A stretch of DNA of 64,000 nucleotides from Kingdonia uniflora. Its lineage: Eukaryota; Streptophyta; Magnoliopsida; Ranunculales; Circaeasteraceae. The stretch is taken from positions 124,001 to 188,000 of the forward strand of contig JACGCM010000544.1 of the NCBI GenBank assembly GCA_014058105.1. The letters run 5' to 3'. The position numbers were made by a program, and so were the translations under genes. Shown here piece by piece: positions 41,801 through 51,791 of this stretch; the stretch's first letter is position 1; every line of letters starts with the position of its first letter. Under the pieces are notes generated by a model, which saw only the letters and a program-made list of their open reading frames with translations, searched no databases and had not been told where the DNA came from.

Positions 41801-44800
41801 GATTATAGTGATGTTTATGAGGAACCCAAGGAAGTGGGTTTACCACCGCTGCAGGATATTCAGCACGCCATAGACTTGGTCCAGGGGCTCCAATCCCCAA
41901 CCTCCCACATTACAGGATGGCACCTACAGAGCACGCAGAGTAATAGAGGCAGGTCAGTAAGCTTTGTGACAAGATTTGGTTCAAGAAAACATGTCTCCAT
42001 GTGCAGTATCCACTCTTCTCACCCCAAAAAAGGATGGGAGTTGGCGCATGTGCATGGACAGTCGTGCCATCAATAGGGTCGCGGTTAAGTACCGATTTCC
42101 TATTCCGCACTTGGACGATATGATCGATGACCTGCACGGGGCACAGGTTTTTTCCAAATTGAATTTGCGCGCAGGATATTATCAAATACGTATGCGACCT
42201 GGAGATGAGTGGAAGACAACGTTTACGACCAAGGATGGCATGTTTGAGTGGATGACTATGCATTTTAGTCTTTCAAACGCTCCATCAACTTTTATGCAGT
42301 TGATGACAGACGTCCTCTCAGATTATATACAGGAGAGGTTTGCGGTGGTTTACTTTGACGACATCTTGATTTACAGTCGCTCTACAGAGGAGCATAGTCA
42401 ACGTGTTCATAAAGTATTATAGGTTCTCATGAAGCGCCGCCTCTTTCTTCAGCTGAAGAAGTGTTCGTTCATGGTAAATGCAGTACAGTTTTTGGGGTTT
42501 GTTGTGTCAGCACAGGGTATTCGGGTGGATGAGGATAAGGTTGCAGCAATTCGGGGTTGGCCTACACCGACAGATAGGAAGTAGGTGAGGAAATTTTATG
42601 GCTTGGCGACATTTTACAGACGATTTATTTAGGGATTCAATACTTTTATGGCCCTAATTACAAATTTGATGGAAGAAAGTATTGAGCCATTCGAGTGGAC
42701 ACAGGAGGCAGCGAAGGCTTTTGAGGAGATCAAGACCTGCATGACTACAGTAAATGTTCTTGCTTTCCCAAATTTTATACAGTTGTTCGAGGATACTACT
42801 GATGCCTGCAAGACAAGTATTTGGGCAGTTTTGTCACAGGGAGAACATCTACTAGCCTTCTATAGTAAGAAGTTATCTGGTGCCCAGTTAAGATATTTTA
42901 CATATGACATCGAACTTCTTGCTATAGTTCAGGCCCTTTCACATTGGCGTCATTACATATACCATGCAGACTTTATCATCCATTATGATCACGATTCTCT
43001 ACGTCATAAGCACGGTCAAAATTGGATTATATCTGATAGGCAGGCCAAGTAGTTCAGGATCCTACAACAGTATCACTTTAGGATTCAGCATGTTAAGGGG
43101 AAAGAGAGTCGAGTTGCAGATGTTTTGAGTCGCATGATATATATTTTGGTGACACTGAGGACGACAGTTTATGGATTTGATAAGATTAGGGGAATGATTA
43201 GGGGAATGTATGCTTTAGATGCAGTTTTTCGTGATATATACACTGATTGCAGTGAGGGTAGGGTGACTACGCGGACTATTGTTTGCAAGACGGATTTTTG
43301 TTTCGTGGGGAAGTATGTTATGCATTCTAGAGTCATCTTTGAGGGTTGAGTTAATCACTGAGATACATGCAGGGGGTTTGGGTGGACATTTTGGTATTAC
43401 CAAGACACATTTGGCAGTGAGGGATCGCTATTATTGGCCCACTATGTGTCGTGACATCAATGATTTTATCAGGCGGTGTCATGTATGCCAGACGGCGAAC
43501 GGGGCTCAGCAAAACACCGGATTGTATATACCTCTTCCTATTCCAGATTCACTATGGAGAAACATCTTTATGGATTTCGTGACAGGGTTACCCCGGACTA
43601 CTCAGGGTCTTGATGTGGTCTTTGTGGTCGTCCATAGGTTTTTAAAGATGGCCCACTTTATTTCCTGTATGAAAACTGAGATGCTTCTCATATGGCGTGT
43701 GTTTTCTTCAGAGAGGTCATTCGCTTCATGGTATTCCACAGAGCATAATTTCAGACATGAACGTCCGATTTACGGGTCATTTTTGGAGGACATTGTGGAA
43801 ACTCTTACGGTGTAAGCTTCAGTTTTCCACGGCGTTTCATCCACAGACTGGTAGGCAGACAGAGGTGGTTAACCGTATTCGGGTGACTTATTGCATTGCA
43901 TTTTAGGAGATCGGCCCAAATCCTGGGATTTTGTACTTACACATGCAGAGTTTGCATTAAATAATTTGGTTAACAGGTTTACTGGTATGTCACCATTTCA
44001 AATTGTAAATGGGCAGTCACCAGGTATTATTCTTAACCTTGCACCCATACCATCGACATGTACTATTCTTGACCATGCACCCATACCAACGACAGTTCCA
44101 GTTTCTGCGTCAGCTGAGGAGTTTGTCGCTTCTGTCAAGGCAATACATGAGAAGGTACCAGAACGCCTAGAGACTACTTATGCGTTGTACAAACGCAAGG
44201 CTGACGAGAGGCGATGATCCCTGCTCGACGTCATGTTGTGTTTCAGCCTACGGATCTTTTTTTATTGTATATTGAGAAACATATACGTTCAGGAGTGGGT
44301 TTTAAACTGTCACTTTGTCGAGCAGGGCCGTTTCATATTATTCGCCGCATTGGAGAGAATGCATATGAGTTGGACCTCCAACCTGAGGTACGTCGATCTA
44401 AAGTGATCAACGTTAACCTACTTACTCCTTCCCACGGTGACCATATTCCACCTATTTCCTTACCACCAATTGCTGTTGTTAAACAGGGAGAAATTGTTGA
44501 TATGGATACTTGCACTTCCGCTAAGTGTGGTACATACATATTTTCAAGATTCGATGGAGAGGAAAGACTGAGAAAGAAGACACAAAGGTTAATAAAGCTT
44601 ATTTACAACAATTAGATCCGAAGTTTCATGCGGAGTACATAGCTCTTGAGAATTCGTGGTTGAATTCTTCCGTAGACGGCGGGAGTTAATGTATTGGGTG
44701 GTCGTTTACACACCCATGTCATGTCTTTTCGTATTTCCAGCTTTATCATTTTTAGAGTAAGAGAATAAAACCCAACTCTTGGGGTTGGGGAAGTCCATTG

Positions 44801-45139
44801 TTATTTTTGTTATTTGGTTATTTGGTTATGGCAACCTTAGTTTTGATGTTAAGCAATTCCGTTGATTTCTCTTTCTCTAGTTTACACTACAATCAATTAC
44901 TCAAACGATTTGCTAACGAACTAAGATTAAGATACATTAATTCGATCTAGTAATCACACCAAGGCGCAACTTTTTGCACTAAACCCCAATACAATCAACA
45001 TTTTGCAATAACAACCCAAATAATCCAATTCTCACAAAAACCCATCAAATTTCAAAAATAAGCAAAGTCAAAGTTTTACCTCAACTGAATTAGGGTCAAA
45101 CTGAGCTATAGTACTAGTGTTGCTTCCTCCTTGATTCAT
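29838..45139 (-). CDS. SAC3A: SAC3/GANP-domain protein, SAC3A-like
   Basis: Thirteen coding exons on the minus strand: 45080-45139, 38838-39863, 37362-37931, 37103-37204, 34341-34438, 34039-34216, 32802-33293, 32066-32206, 31853-31912, 31604-31734, 31283-31416, 30184-30413 and 29838-29936. All junctions are GT-AG and phases agree, giving 1106 aa. It begins [10 protein letters not shown]. The first ~550 residues are a Gln/Tyr/Ser/Pro-rich low-complexity region with tandem QQQ.(N/S)SSY repeats, a PPPPP run and repeated PSYxQ units. A basic region ([17 protein letters not shown]) follows. The C-terminal SAC3/GANP/PCI-type domain (about 840-1060) includes [20 protein letters not shown] and [11 protein letters not shown]. 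The protein ends [12 protein letters not shown]3 proteins act in nuclear mRNA export and processing; plant SAC3A associates with TREX-2-like complexes. A 5'-UTR intron is likely (acceptor near 45174, donor near 45678). Intron 1 hosts a retrotransposon; introns 4 and 11 carry repeats. Confidence 0.9.
30790..31198. mobile_element. PIF/Harbinger-like MITE in SAC3A intron 11
   Basis: Inverted ends GAGCATCCGGTGCAGCCTCT and AGCCTTCCGTGGATGCTT, flanked by TAA on each side (30787-30789, 31199-31201). It lies within intron 11 (30414-31282). Its right end is about 85 bp from the exon-11 donor, which is intact. Confidence 0.7.
35385..36470. repeat. Long inverted repeat in SAC3A intron 4
   Basis: Left arm about 35385-35625, right arm about 36205-36470. 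Matching landmarks include AAATACTT, TGGTCTTA, a CATGGTGGG block and a GTATTGCTAATAGTGGTGTT block paired with AACACCATTAGCAAGACC, and AATGGAATATAC with GTATATTCCATT. The arms are diverged but clearly collinear. The intervening ~580 bp is AT-rich. It could be a MULE-like element with long terminal inverted repeats or two inverted insertions of one repeat. Transcribed with the SAC3A pre-mRNA it could fold into a long hairpin. Confidence 0.65.
40282..40475 (+). repeat. 5' LTR of the gypsy element
   Basis: 194 bp, TGATGTATTGGGTGATCG to TTTAGTTTACACTA. It differs from the 3' LTR by scattered substitutions and by a short TTTGTTATT-type expansion in the latter. Confidence 0.85.
40511..40846 (+). pseudogene. 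Gag-like 5' fragment of the gypsy element
   Basis: A 111-codon frame begins near the 5' LTR with a helical, charged N-terminus ([19 protein letters not shown]), typical of plant gypsy gag starts, and then breaks. The capsid and zinc-knuckle regions are not recognisable; 40847-41270 is out of frame or degenerate. Confidence 0.5.
41270..43052 (+). pseudogene. Protease, reverse transcriptase and RNase H remnants
   Basis: The protease site appears near 41340 as [11 protein letters not shown], where the usual DSG/DTG catalytic triplet is DGG. Reverse transcriptase occupies about 41976-42422 with [29 protein letters not shown] and the catalytic YFDDILIYS, followed by a stop in place of the next segment. 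RNase H remnants (42648-43052) include [20 protein letters not shown]. Several stops and frame changes separate the pieces. Confidence 0.85.
43279..44615 (+). pseudogene. Integrase remnants
   Basis: The HHCC zinc finger is visible ([13 protein letters not shown], then RRCHVCQ) followed by the core DxxxGLP-type segment ([13 protein letters not shown]). After a frame change come [13 protein letters not shown], a downstream AEFALN stretch and a C-terminal [17 protein letters not shown] domain. A chromodomain is not evident. The frames are broken at about 43815, 43906 and 44217. Confidence 0.8.
44687..44889 (+). repeat. 3' LTR of the gypsy element
   Basis: 203 bp, from TAATGTATTGGGTGG to TAGTTTACACTA, immediately followed by the CAATC target duplication. 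Confidence 0.85.
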
Positions 45140-45826
45140 CGTTTCATTAGCCTCCTAATATCCCTCCGAAAAACCTGCAAATTACAAAGAATTTGACACT
45201 TCATCAGTTAATCATCAATCTCATTGAACAAATCCCACATGATATAATAAGATACGAAACCCAATGGATTGAATTAAGGGGTCTTTTTAGTTTACGCCAG
45301 TTTTTTTTTTTTTTTAACATTTCTCAATGAAAACTCCGGTTTCTTATCGGGTTAGTTTAAAAACAAATTTCTCACTTTCTACCGGATAATTTATCTTTTT
45401 AAAATCCCCATTTCTCACTTTATATGTTTCCAAAAACACTAAGAAACCATTTTTCAAGTTCTTATTTTTCTCCCTACCAATCACACTAATTCAAACTAAA
45501 TCGGCCACGAATCTGATACTCTTCGACATTAATCGCTTATCTATTGAACAAAACTGAGTTTTACTATTAAAGATATTACTACTGAATCAGAAAAACCTAC
45601 CTACTAAACCTAGGGCTCAATTACAAGCGAAAATACTGAAATTGATTCAAATTAAGATAGAATTTGAATGTTATTACCTTATGAAAGTTTGATTGCTTGC
45701 TTGATTTGACCTAATTTGGACAAATTGGGTGTAAAGGCAAAGAGAAGAAAATCAAGTGAGAGAGATTAAGATAAGAAGATACAATAATTATCAATGAAAG
45801 AGAAGTAAATTTAGCAAATTAAATCA

Positions 45827-45857
<31 letters not shown>

Positions 45858-46263
45858 TTGAATCAAAGTGTTGTTTTTGGTTTTGTTCGTTGTTTTTGGG
45901 TTTTGAGTAGTTGATAGTTATTGTTATTGAGAGACAACGGTGGTACCGCGGGAGGGAAGTGAAGAGAGGAGTTTTATGTGCACCAAGAAATTGGGTCAAA
46001 CACCCCGAGAGTGTTTTTATGATAGGCCTGTTTAAAATAGATGTCACAAAAAATGTCTTTCCGTCCCCGTTACTCAATCTTTTTATTTATCTGCCTTCTC
46101 GGTGGCTCCCCCACAATCTCTTCACTGCTGCAACCACCAAAGGTATACCGTGAGCGTACATACTATGCCAACAGCTCTATTGAAGATGGTCTTATAACTC
46201 TTATCTGCTCCATAGTGAATGAGCCCCAGAGTCAAGTGAGACACCACTGCACCACCACCAACA
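45140..46263. promoter_or_regulatory. Divergent promoter region between SAC3A (-) and the CxxCxxCC gene (+)
   Basis: The two start codons are 1125 bp apart and face away from each other. A GA/CT microsatellite at 45831-45857, inside the SAC3A leader region, and the SAC3A 5'-UTR intron occupy the left half. No distinct TATA box can be assigned. The region is repeated at 57325-58443, where the GA tract is interrupted by a T and 3 bp are missing near 58247. Confidence 0.55.
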
Positions 46264-47172
46264 ATGTCTCACACTATAGCTCTCAGCAACACCATCACAT
46301 CCCTCTTAGCAACACCAACCACATGCAGCCCTCACCACAAAAACCAATCGAAAAAATCAAACCTCAATCCTCAAAAGAGCCTTGGATTTGGCAAAACCAA
46401 TAAGAACCAAAAACAGCAACAACTTTCATGGCAATGTGTAACAGGTTGTGGTGCTTGTTGCAAACTCAATAAAGGTCCATTATTCGCCACTCCTGAAGAA
46501 ATCTTCGAAAACCCCTCTGATATTGAGGTAAATCTCAACCAAATTCAACCATTTTTTTCCCCCATAGTTTAAATTACAGTTTACACATTGGGTTAATCTT
46601 AGTTTTGATTTTACATTTTTATTTATAGCTGTATAAGAGCATGGTGGGTGAAGATGGGTGGTGTGTACATTATGAGAAGACCTCTCGCACTTGCTCCATT
46701 TATTCAGGTGAGTTTTTTTTTTTTTTCCTCTCTTAGGGCCTGTTTGGTTATTGATTTTCATAAAAATGAGTTTTTCAGGGGTAGTAGTTTGTCCCAGCTG
46801 TTTGGGGATATGAATGTGTTAGTAAATAGTAATATCCACATTTCGACATCGCGGAACTATAGGGAATGGTTTTTAATATCTCTAGATTTGACTGTTTTGT
46901 GAATTTGTGTTTCAGATCGGCCGCATTTTTGTCGCGTGGAACTGGATGTATTCAAAACATTGTATGGGATTGATGAGAAGAAATTTAACAAGGAGGCATG
47001 CAGGTTTGTTGAAACAATGTATTCCATAATACTCATAGAGCACTATTACAACTTTATTGATGAGATATATTTTTGCAGTTTTTGCGTGGATACTATCAAG
47101 GCAATTTATGGAGCTCGTTCGCCGGAGTTGGAGAATTTTAATCGGGCTATAAGAAAACCGAGCTCAAGTTAG
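46264..47172 (+). CDS. CxxCxxCC (YkgJ-type) zinc/iron-cluster protein
   Basis: Four exons: 46264-46527, 46629-46707, 46916-47003 and 47079-47172. GT-AG introns and matching phases give 174 aa. The first ~55 residues are Ser/Thr/Asn/Lys-rich with few acids, suggesting a plastid or mitochondrial transit peptide. The mature part begins CVTGCGACC, followed by GWCVHYEKTSRTCSIYSDRP and HFCRVE, the conserved cysteine arrangement of the putative zinc- or iron-chelating CxxCxxCC family (Pfam name from memory, not searched). It ends FCVDTIKAIYGARSP and a short tail. The biochemical role of this family is poorly known; metal binding is inferred from the cysteines. Intron 2 carries a GGGCCTGTTTGG-type transposon-like end. 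A damaged copy lies at 58444-59350. Confidence 0.85.
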
Positions 47173-48434
47173 AATATTGTTTGCTGAAAATAATTCATGT
47201 GTATACTGGTGCTAGATTTGTAGTTTGATGACCATTTATTTATTTATTTAAAGCATTTTCAAGAAGACTTGATTTATTTATTTATTTCAAGCATTTGAGA
47301 GATCTCTTCCAATAAGGCTTAATGCTTGAATTTTGTTTTAGTCATCAGGAGCATCAAGGTTATGCGTCTGACAAGTTTTTTTTTTTTTTTTTTTTTTAAA
47401 TTACAACAGGTGCATAAGTTTTAGGAGCCCGATTTTTTAAGACGAATAAAGGTTATGCTCCTGATAACAAAATGTTTGGGACGCATAAACCTTTAGCGCC
47501 CCACTTCTTCAAGTCTAATGCATGAGATTTAAGTATTAAGGCAACTATTGGACGCCCTAAACTCGAATAATCATGTGTGGCATGTGTTTTTTAAGTATTA
47601 AGGCAACTACTGATGATGCTCTTACCAGTGAACATTATGCTCTTATGTCCTTCAACAAATTGTTTTGAAGAAACAACACAACTTCTGAATAACTATGATC
47701 ATTCATTTCCTGGTCACGGAATATTAAAATTAAATACTTCCCACTTATCTTGCCCTCTCCAAAGTGTTCAGTTCTTCATCACCTAGAGCTTCTGATCACC
47801 TTCATCTTTACCTGTACACATAACGGTCTCTATCAAGTTCTAAGCGGATCTCAGACGTCTTCATTTGCAGATTCACATTTACATTCAAAGTGCTACCTTG
47901 ACTACAATCTACGGACATCAAAGCTTGTATTCATCTATTATAGACATGCTGCTAACAAAGGAAAACAATACCTCGATGGAAATGCCAAATCATTTGACAA
48001 GATTTTGGGGAATCCAAGAGCTACATCGCCAACAAAAAAATTGTTAAGGAGGAGCAATTTAACAGAATGAAAACACACAAAAAAACCGAATATGACTCTC
48101 ATTCACCAGATCTCAGTGACATCCAAATTATGTGGTTTGCATAATAAGCGTCCCAAATTTAATGCCTCAAGGCACAATCTTTTTAAAATTCCACGCTTAC
48201 TCCCGCAGACATCTCCCACTTCTAGTCATTTGGGACTTGCAGGTTCTCAAAGTTGCGCACCAAAACTATTCGTGATTTTATCTAGAACTCTACCTACAAC
48301 ATCCAAATCCCAAAAATACTTCTCGCAATTCCAAAATCTCTCTCTCAACTTGGTTGACTTTTTGCGCGTTTATGCTAACTCTATATTAGTTTGTGCTTAT
48401 TTACATAGGTACCTTTACTCCATAAGAAGCCTAA
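47173..48434. other. Intergenic DNA in unit 1
   Basis: 3' flank of the CxxCxxCC gene, a poly(T) run near 47378-47397, and a possible MITE between about 47338 (AGTCATCAGGAGCATCA) and 47623 (CTGATGATGCTCTTA). The 106-codon frame at 47750-48070 has no domain similarity. It is conserved in unit 2 only because the DNA is duplicated. Confidence 0.4.
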
Positions 48435-48793
48435 GAGCACCCAGAGCTGCTAGGTGCACCCTGACGTGGCAGGGTGAATTCCAAATTCACCCTATTTTCC
48501 ACCCAATTCGTCTCCCAGCAGCTAGGTGAATACCTGACGCGGCACCTCACAAATTCATCCAATGGTGGATTTGGGTGGATTTTCCACCCTGAGAGTGGAT
48601 TGATGGTGAATTCACGCGGCGCGGTTCTGAAGTGCGCTGGGATTTTGATAGCTCAGATTGAAACACGTAGGAGGATCTGGGACGTCCATTTCAAGCGCGC
48701 GGTTCAGAACTGCGCTGTGGTGAATTCCCCTTGGGGTGGATTGGATTCACTTGAAATTCATCAAATCCACCATCTTGATTGTTGTGGATGCTC
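48435..48793. mobile_element. PIF/Harbinger-like MITE, GC-rich interior (unit 1)
   Basis: Inverted ends GAGCACCCAGAGC and TTGTTGTGGATGCTC with TAA on both sides (48432-48434, 48794-48796). The interior contains internally repeated GGTTC.GAA.TGCGCTG and GGTGAATTC motifs and is GC-richer than its surroundings. The duplicate is at 60613-60971. Confidence 0.65.
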
Positions 48794-49136
48794 TAATTAC
48801 ACAATTCAACTATCAGTGAATCGTAATGATAAAGAGTTCTATATTTCGTCAATACATCAAAGGTTCCAGCTCAATTCAACTAAGCTATTTTCACATGATG
48901 ATAGCAAGAGAAACGATGAGTTGGTCATCGGGGTGAAGAGACTAGTGGGGGTCCACATGAAGTATCGGATGGGTTTTATTTTGCTTGCAAATATAAAAAT
49001 CGGACCCATCATGGCCACCTTCATGTATCCATCCGTTTTAATATAAGAGAAGAAGATGAACCCGAATTTCTCAAGCTCTCTATGCCTCTAACCTTCACAC
49101 CTAGATCATCTCGTATGGAAAGCAATCATTAAAACA

Positions 49137-49182
<46 letters not shown>

Positions 49183-50215
49183 TTATATATATATATAGAG
49201 CACCTAGGTTCATTCCTTCATTTGCATGACTGTTTTCTTCTTCTTTGTCTTCTTTCTCAAATCTCTCTCAGTTGATGCATGTTATGGATCCTTCTAACCC
49301 ACTTCACCAAGTCAGAATCTCTCTCTCTCTCTCTCTGTTACCGGTGTTGTGGTGGTGTCGGTTGTTTACCCAGCAGTTGTCACGGGGTCTCTCCCTTTTA
49401 TTGAAACTAATTTGGGAACAGTGCCCGATGGTGGTCGGTTCCTCGAAACTGGCGGGCGTTGTCACCGTCGACTCTTTTCTCTCTCTCTCTCTCTCTCTCT
49501 CGTCGGTGATTCTCTATCCATCGTTGGTGTTGTAGGTAATCCTTCTCCGACCGCTCTTTAAATTTCAGGCATGGGTTTTGGATTAGGATTGGTCTCCTTC
49601 GGTTGGGATTCCTGATGATTGAAATTGTTGATCGTGTGAACCTCTCGCATCAATGTCGTAACCTCTTTGTGGGACTTCGACCGAGAACTCTCCAACACCT
49701 CTACGTCTTTCTCGCCTATTAGATCAATCGCACGGTAAACCTCTTTCTACGTCGTCTCTTCGTAGTGTTTCATCTTCAATCCATCTATATCAATTTCAAC
49801 ACCTACACCTGTCCGAAACCCATATTTTCTGACATTAAAGTTCTCAAGCATTTGAAATGCCTCATCTGTCAGATCTTTTTTTAAACATAAAAACATTTGT
49901 GGTCTATGACAATTCGGAATCCATACTTCATTAGTTTTTCTCCATAGAAGTATGCCTTCGTCCTTTTCTAATTTGTGATATATCTAATTTTCCATTTAGT
50001 CTTCTACTTTGCAGTCTTTCCATCCAAACTTGTCCTATAATCCTTCTAAAATCTTCTGGGTTTAACATTGTTGTAGCAAACTCACTATAACAATTCAGGA
50101 TCACTGTAGCAGTCGGTGTAAAAAAAATCTCACCGAATCTTGCTAGCTTTGGTACCAAGTTGTTAAAAACTTCATTTGCAGAAGCTAAATTAAAACTAAG
50201 ATCTCTCAATTGCAT
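48794..50215. other. Intergenic DNA with CT microsatellites (unit 1)
   Basis: CT microsatellites lie at 49139-49174, 49318-49337 and 49481-49500, with a TATATATATATA stretch at 49187. Small frames that run through them (49245-49561) translate the microsatellite and are not credible genes. A 95-codon minus-strand frame (50215-49931) and TTGGTACCAAAGC (minus strand, about 50160) look like retroelement debris near a primer site, but no paired LTRs were found. Confidence 0.4.
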
Positions 50216-50570
50216 AAAATAAAAAGTAGAAGACCTATGATTTTTAGATTTACCCTAAACTTAACATCTCTCTTTCTCTCACTAAAACCAACATAAAAAA
50301 TAAACTAAGTTTATACTCTCAATTGCATAAAATAAAAGGTCGAAGACATGATTTTTAGATTTACCCCAAACTTTATCTCTCTCTAAGGCTAAACATTTTT
50401 CTCACTAAAACTAACATAATAAATAAACTACGTTTATGCTCTCAATTGCATTAAATAAAAGGTCGAAGACATATAGTTTTTAGGTTTACCCCAAATTTTA
50501 CATCTTTCTCTAAAGCTAAGTCGTTCTCTCACCAGAACCAATAGAAGAAATAAACTAAGTTTATGCTCTC
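50216..50570. repeat. Degenerate ~120-bp tandem repeats (unit 1)
   Basis: Three to four copies of a unit containing TCTCAATTGCATAAAATAAA, GTCGAAGAC, TTTTTAGATTTACCCCAAA, a TCTCTCTCTAA block and AATAAACTAAGTTTAT. The copies start near 50201, 50319, 50439 and, partially, 50560. The array is repeated in unit 2 at about 62428-62800. Confidence 0.65.
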
Positions 50571-51001
50571 TTTTATATGAAAAGAGACTTAACACAAATA
50601 GAATCTCTAATACTAATCTAATTAGGAAACTAGTCCTATTATTTTAAAGAATTAAAGTAAATAGTAATAACTAAATAAAAAGGTGTTTATACAACGAACG
50701 AAACGTGTTACGCGTGGTCGTAGAGAAGGCCACGATTCTTATCAAAATATATCATCCAAAAACTCTTAATTTCTCAACGATTTCACCAACTAATTGTATA
50801 AAGTAAATGAAATGTACTAGTAACCCTAGAGGGAAGGGATGGAGGAGAAGAGAACAAAAAATGAAGAAGAGAGATAAATAAGAAAATGATAATGAGTAAT
50901 AGTTGGACATTGTTTTTTGTGACATCTTATGTTTGAATCGTTAAGCCTTTATCCCTACTCTACATCTCAAATTTGTCTTAAGAGTTGTTTAGAGTTTAAA
51001 C

Positions 51002-51555
51002 TAGGGCTGCAACTTTTGTCTGAAATTTTAATTTTTTTCGATTTTCGATCCGATTTTTTCAATTTAGGAACCCTATTTTATAGTTTCGATTTCCAAATTT
51101 TTTCGAAAAATTTTAGATAGGAATCGAATAGTTTTCTGCTATTCCAAAATTTCCGATCCGATCCGATTATTCCGAATACCCTCCAATCCGATTTTTCCGA
51201 ATATTTTTATTCAATATTTAATGTGTTTTTTTTGTAGTTTAATCATTTATTTATTTTTGTTAGATGAAGATGTAGTAATGTTACCATTGTATGAGTAAGG
51301 GTTTGATATTTTGATTTGAGAATATTACGTTTAATTTTATATATAAAAAATGTAAAATTCGCTATTTTCACAAATATTATTTGAAATTTCTGATTTTTTT
51401 TAATTTTTAATCTAAAAATTTCGATTTTTTCAAATTTCCAAAAAATAAAAAAATCGGATCGGATCGAAACAAATTTTACAATTCCGAGAAAAATCGGAAA
51501 AAATCCGACTACTCTTATTTCCGATTAGATCCGATCCGATCCGAAAACAAACCTT
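51002..51555. mobile_element. Diverged hAT-like MITE (unit 1)
   Basis: Starts TAGGGCTGCAACTTTTGTC and ends GAAAACAAACCTT (CCTA in unit 2), flanked by GTTTAAAC and GTTTACTA, a 6-of-8 match. The interior is very AT-rich with repeated GATCCGATCCGATT motifs. It is the same family as 7890-8125 in inverted orientation. Confidence 0.5.
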
Positions 51556-51791
51556 GTTTACTAATAACTTGGGATCGTATCAAATAGTCTCTCAAGAATC
51601 TTTAACTCATGCTACTGTACTTTCCCAACAAGTTTCCATTCATGCTCCATTACACAGCTTTATTATACTAAAGACAAACAATAGTCGTTGTTTCATGCTG
51701 CAACAGTCATTTATATACATTGATCCAAGACCCTAGGAGAAAAAAATCTGACGATCGGAAAGATGGCATTCTTCGTCGAGGCCTTCACCGC

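Larger units (their letters stand above)
40282..44889 (+). mobile_element. Degenerate Ty3/gypsy LTR retrotransposon in SAC3A intron 1
   Basis: LTRs at 40282-40475 (194 bp) and 44687-44889 (203 bp), flanked by a perfect 5-bp target duplication CAATC (40277-40281, 44890-44894). The 5' LTR begins TGATGTATTGGG and both end TTTACACTA; the 3' LTR start has a TG to TA change. A purine-rich GGCGGGAG precedes the 3' LTR. The coding order protease, reverse transcriptase, RNase H, integrase defines Ty3/gypsy. Stops and frameshifts interrupt the polyprotein, so it cannot move on its own. It lies opposite to the host gene and inside intron 1 (39864-45079). No convincing tRNA primer site was seen. Confidence 0.93.

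Noticed and set aside
46735..46760. GGGCCTGTTTGGTTATTGAT in intron 2 of the CxxCxxCC gene as a complete transposon
   Set aside because: It resembles a hAT-type end, but no second terminus or target duplication is visible within the intron.
47750..48529. 106- and 145-codon frames conserved between the two units
   Set aside because: No domain, no transit or membrane signature, no splice context. Conserved only because the units are nearly identical.
48474..49046. A 190-codon frame that is also present in unit 2 (60652-61224)
   Set aside because: It runs straight through a MITE and its flank. Its conservation is explained by the recent DNA duplication and not by selection.
49245..49561. Frames reading SLSLSLS
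   Set aside because: Translation of CT microsatellites; their lengths differ freely between the two units.
50155..50215. TTGGTACCAAAGC near 50160 as the primer site of a full LTR element
   Set aside because: The adjacent sequence ends like an LTR, but no second LTR or polyprotein was found in the unit.
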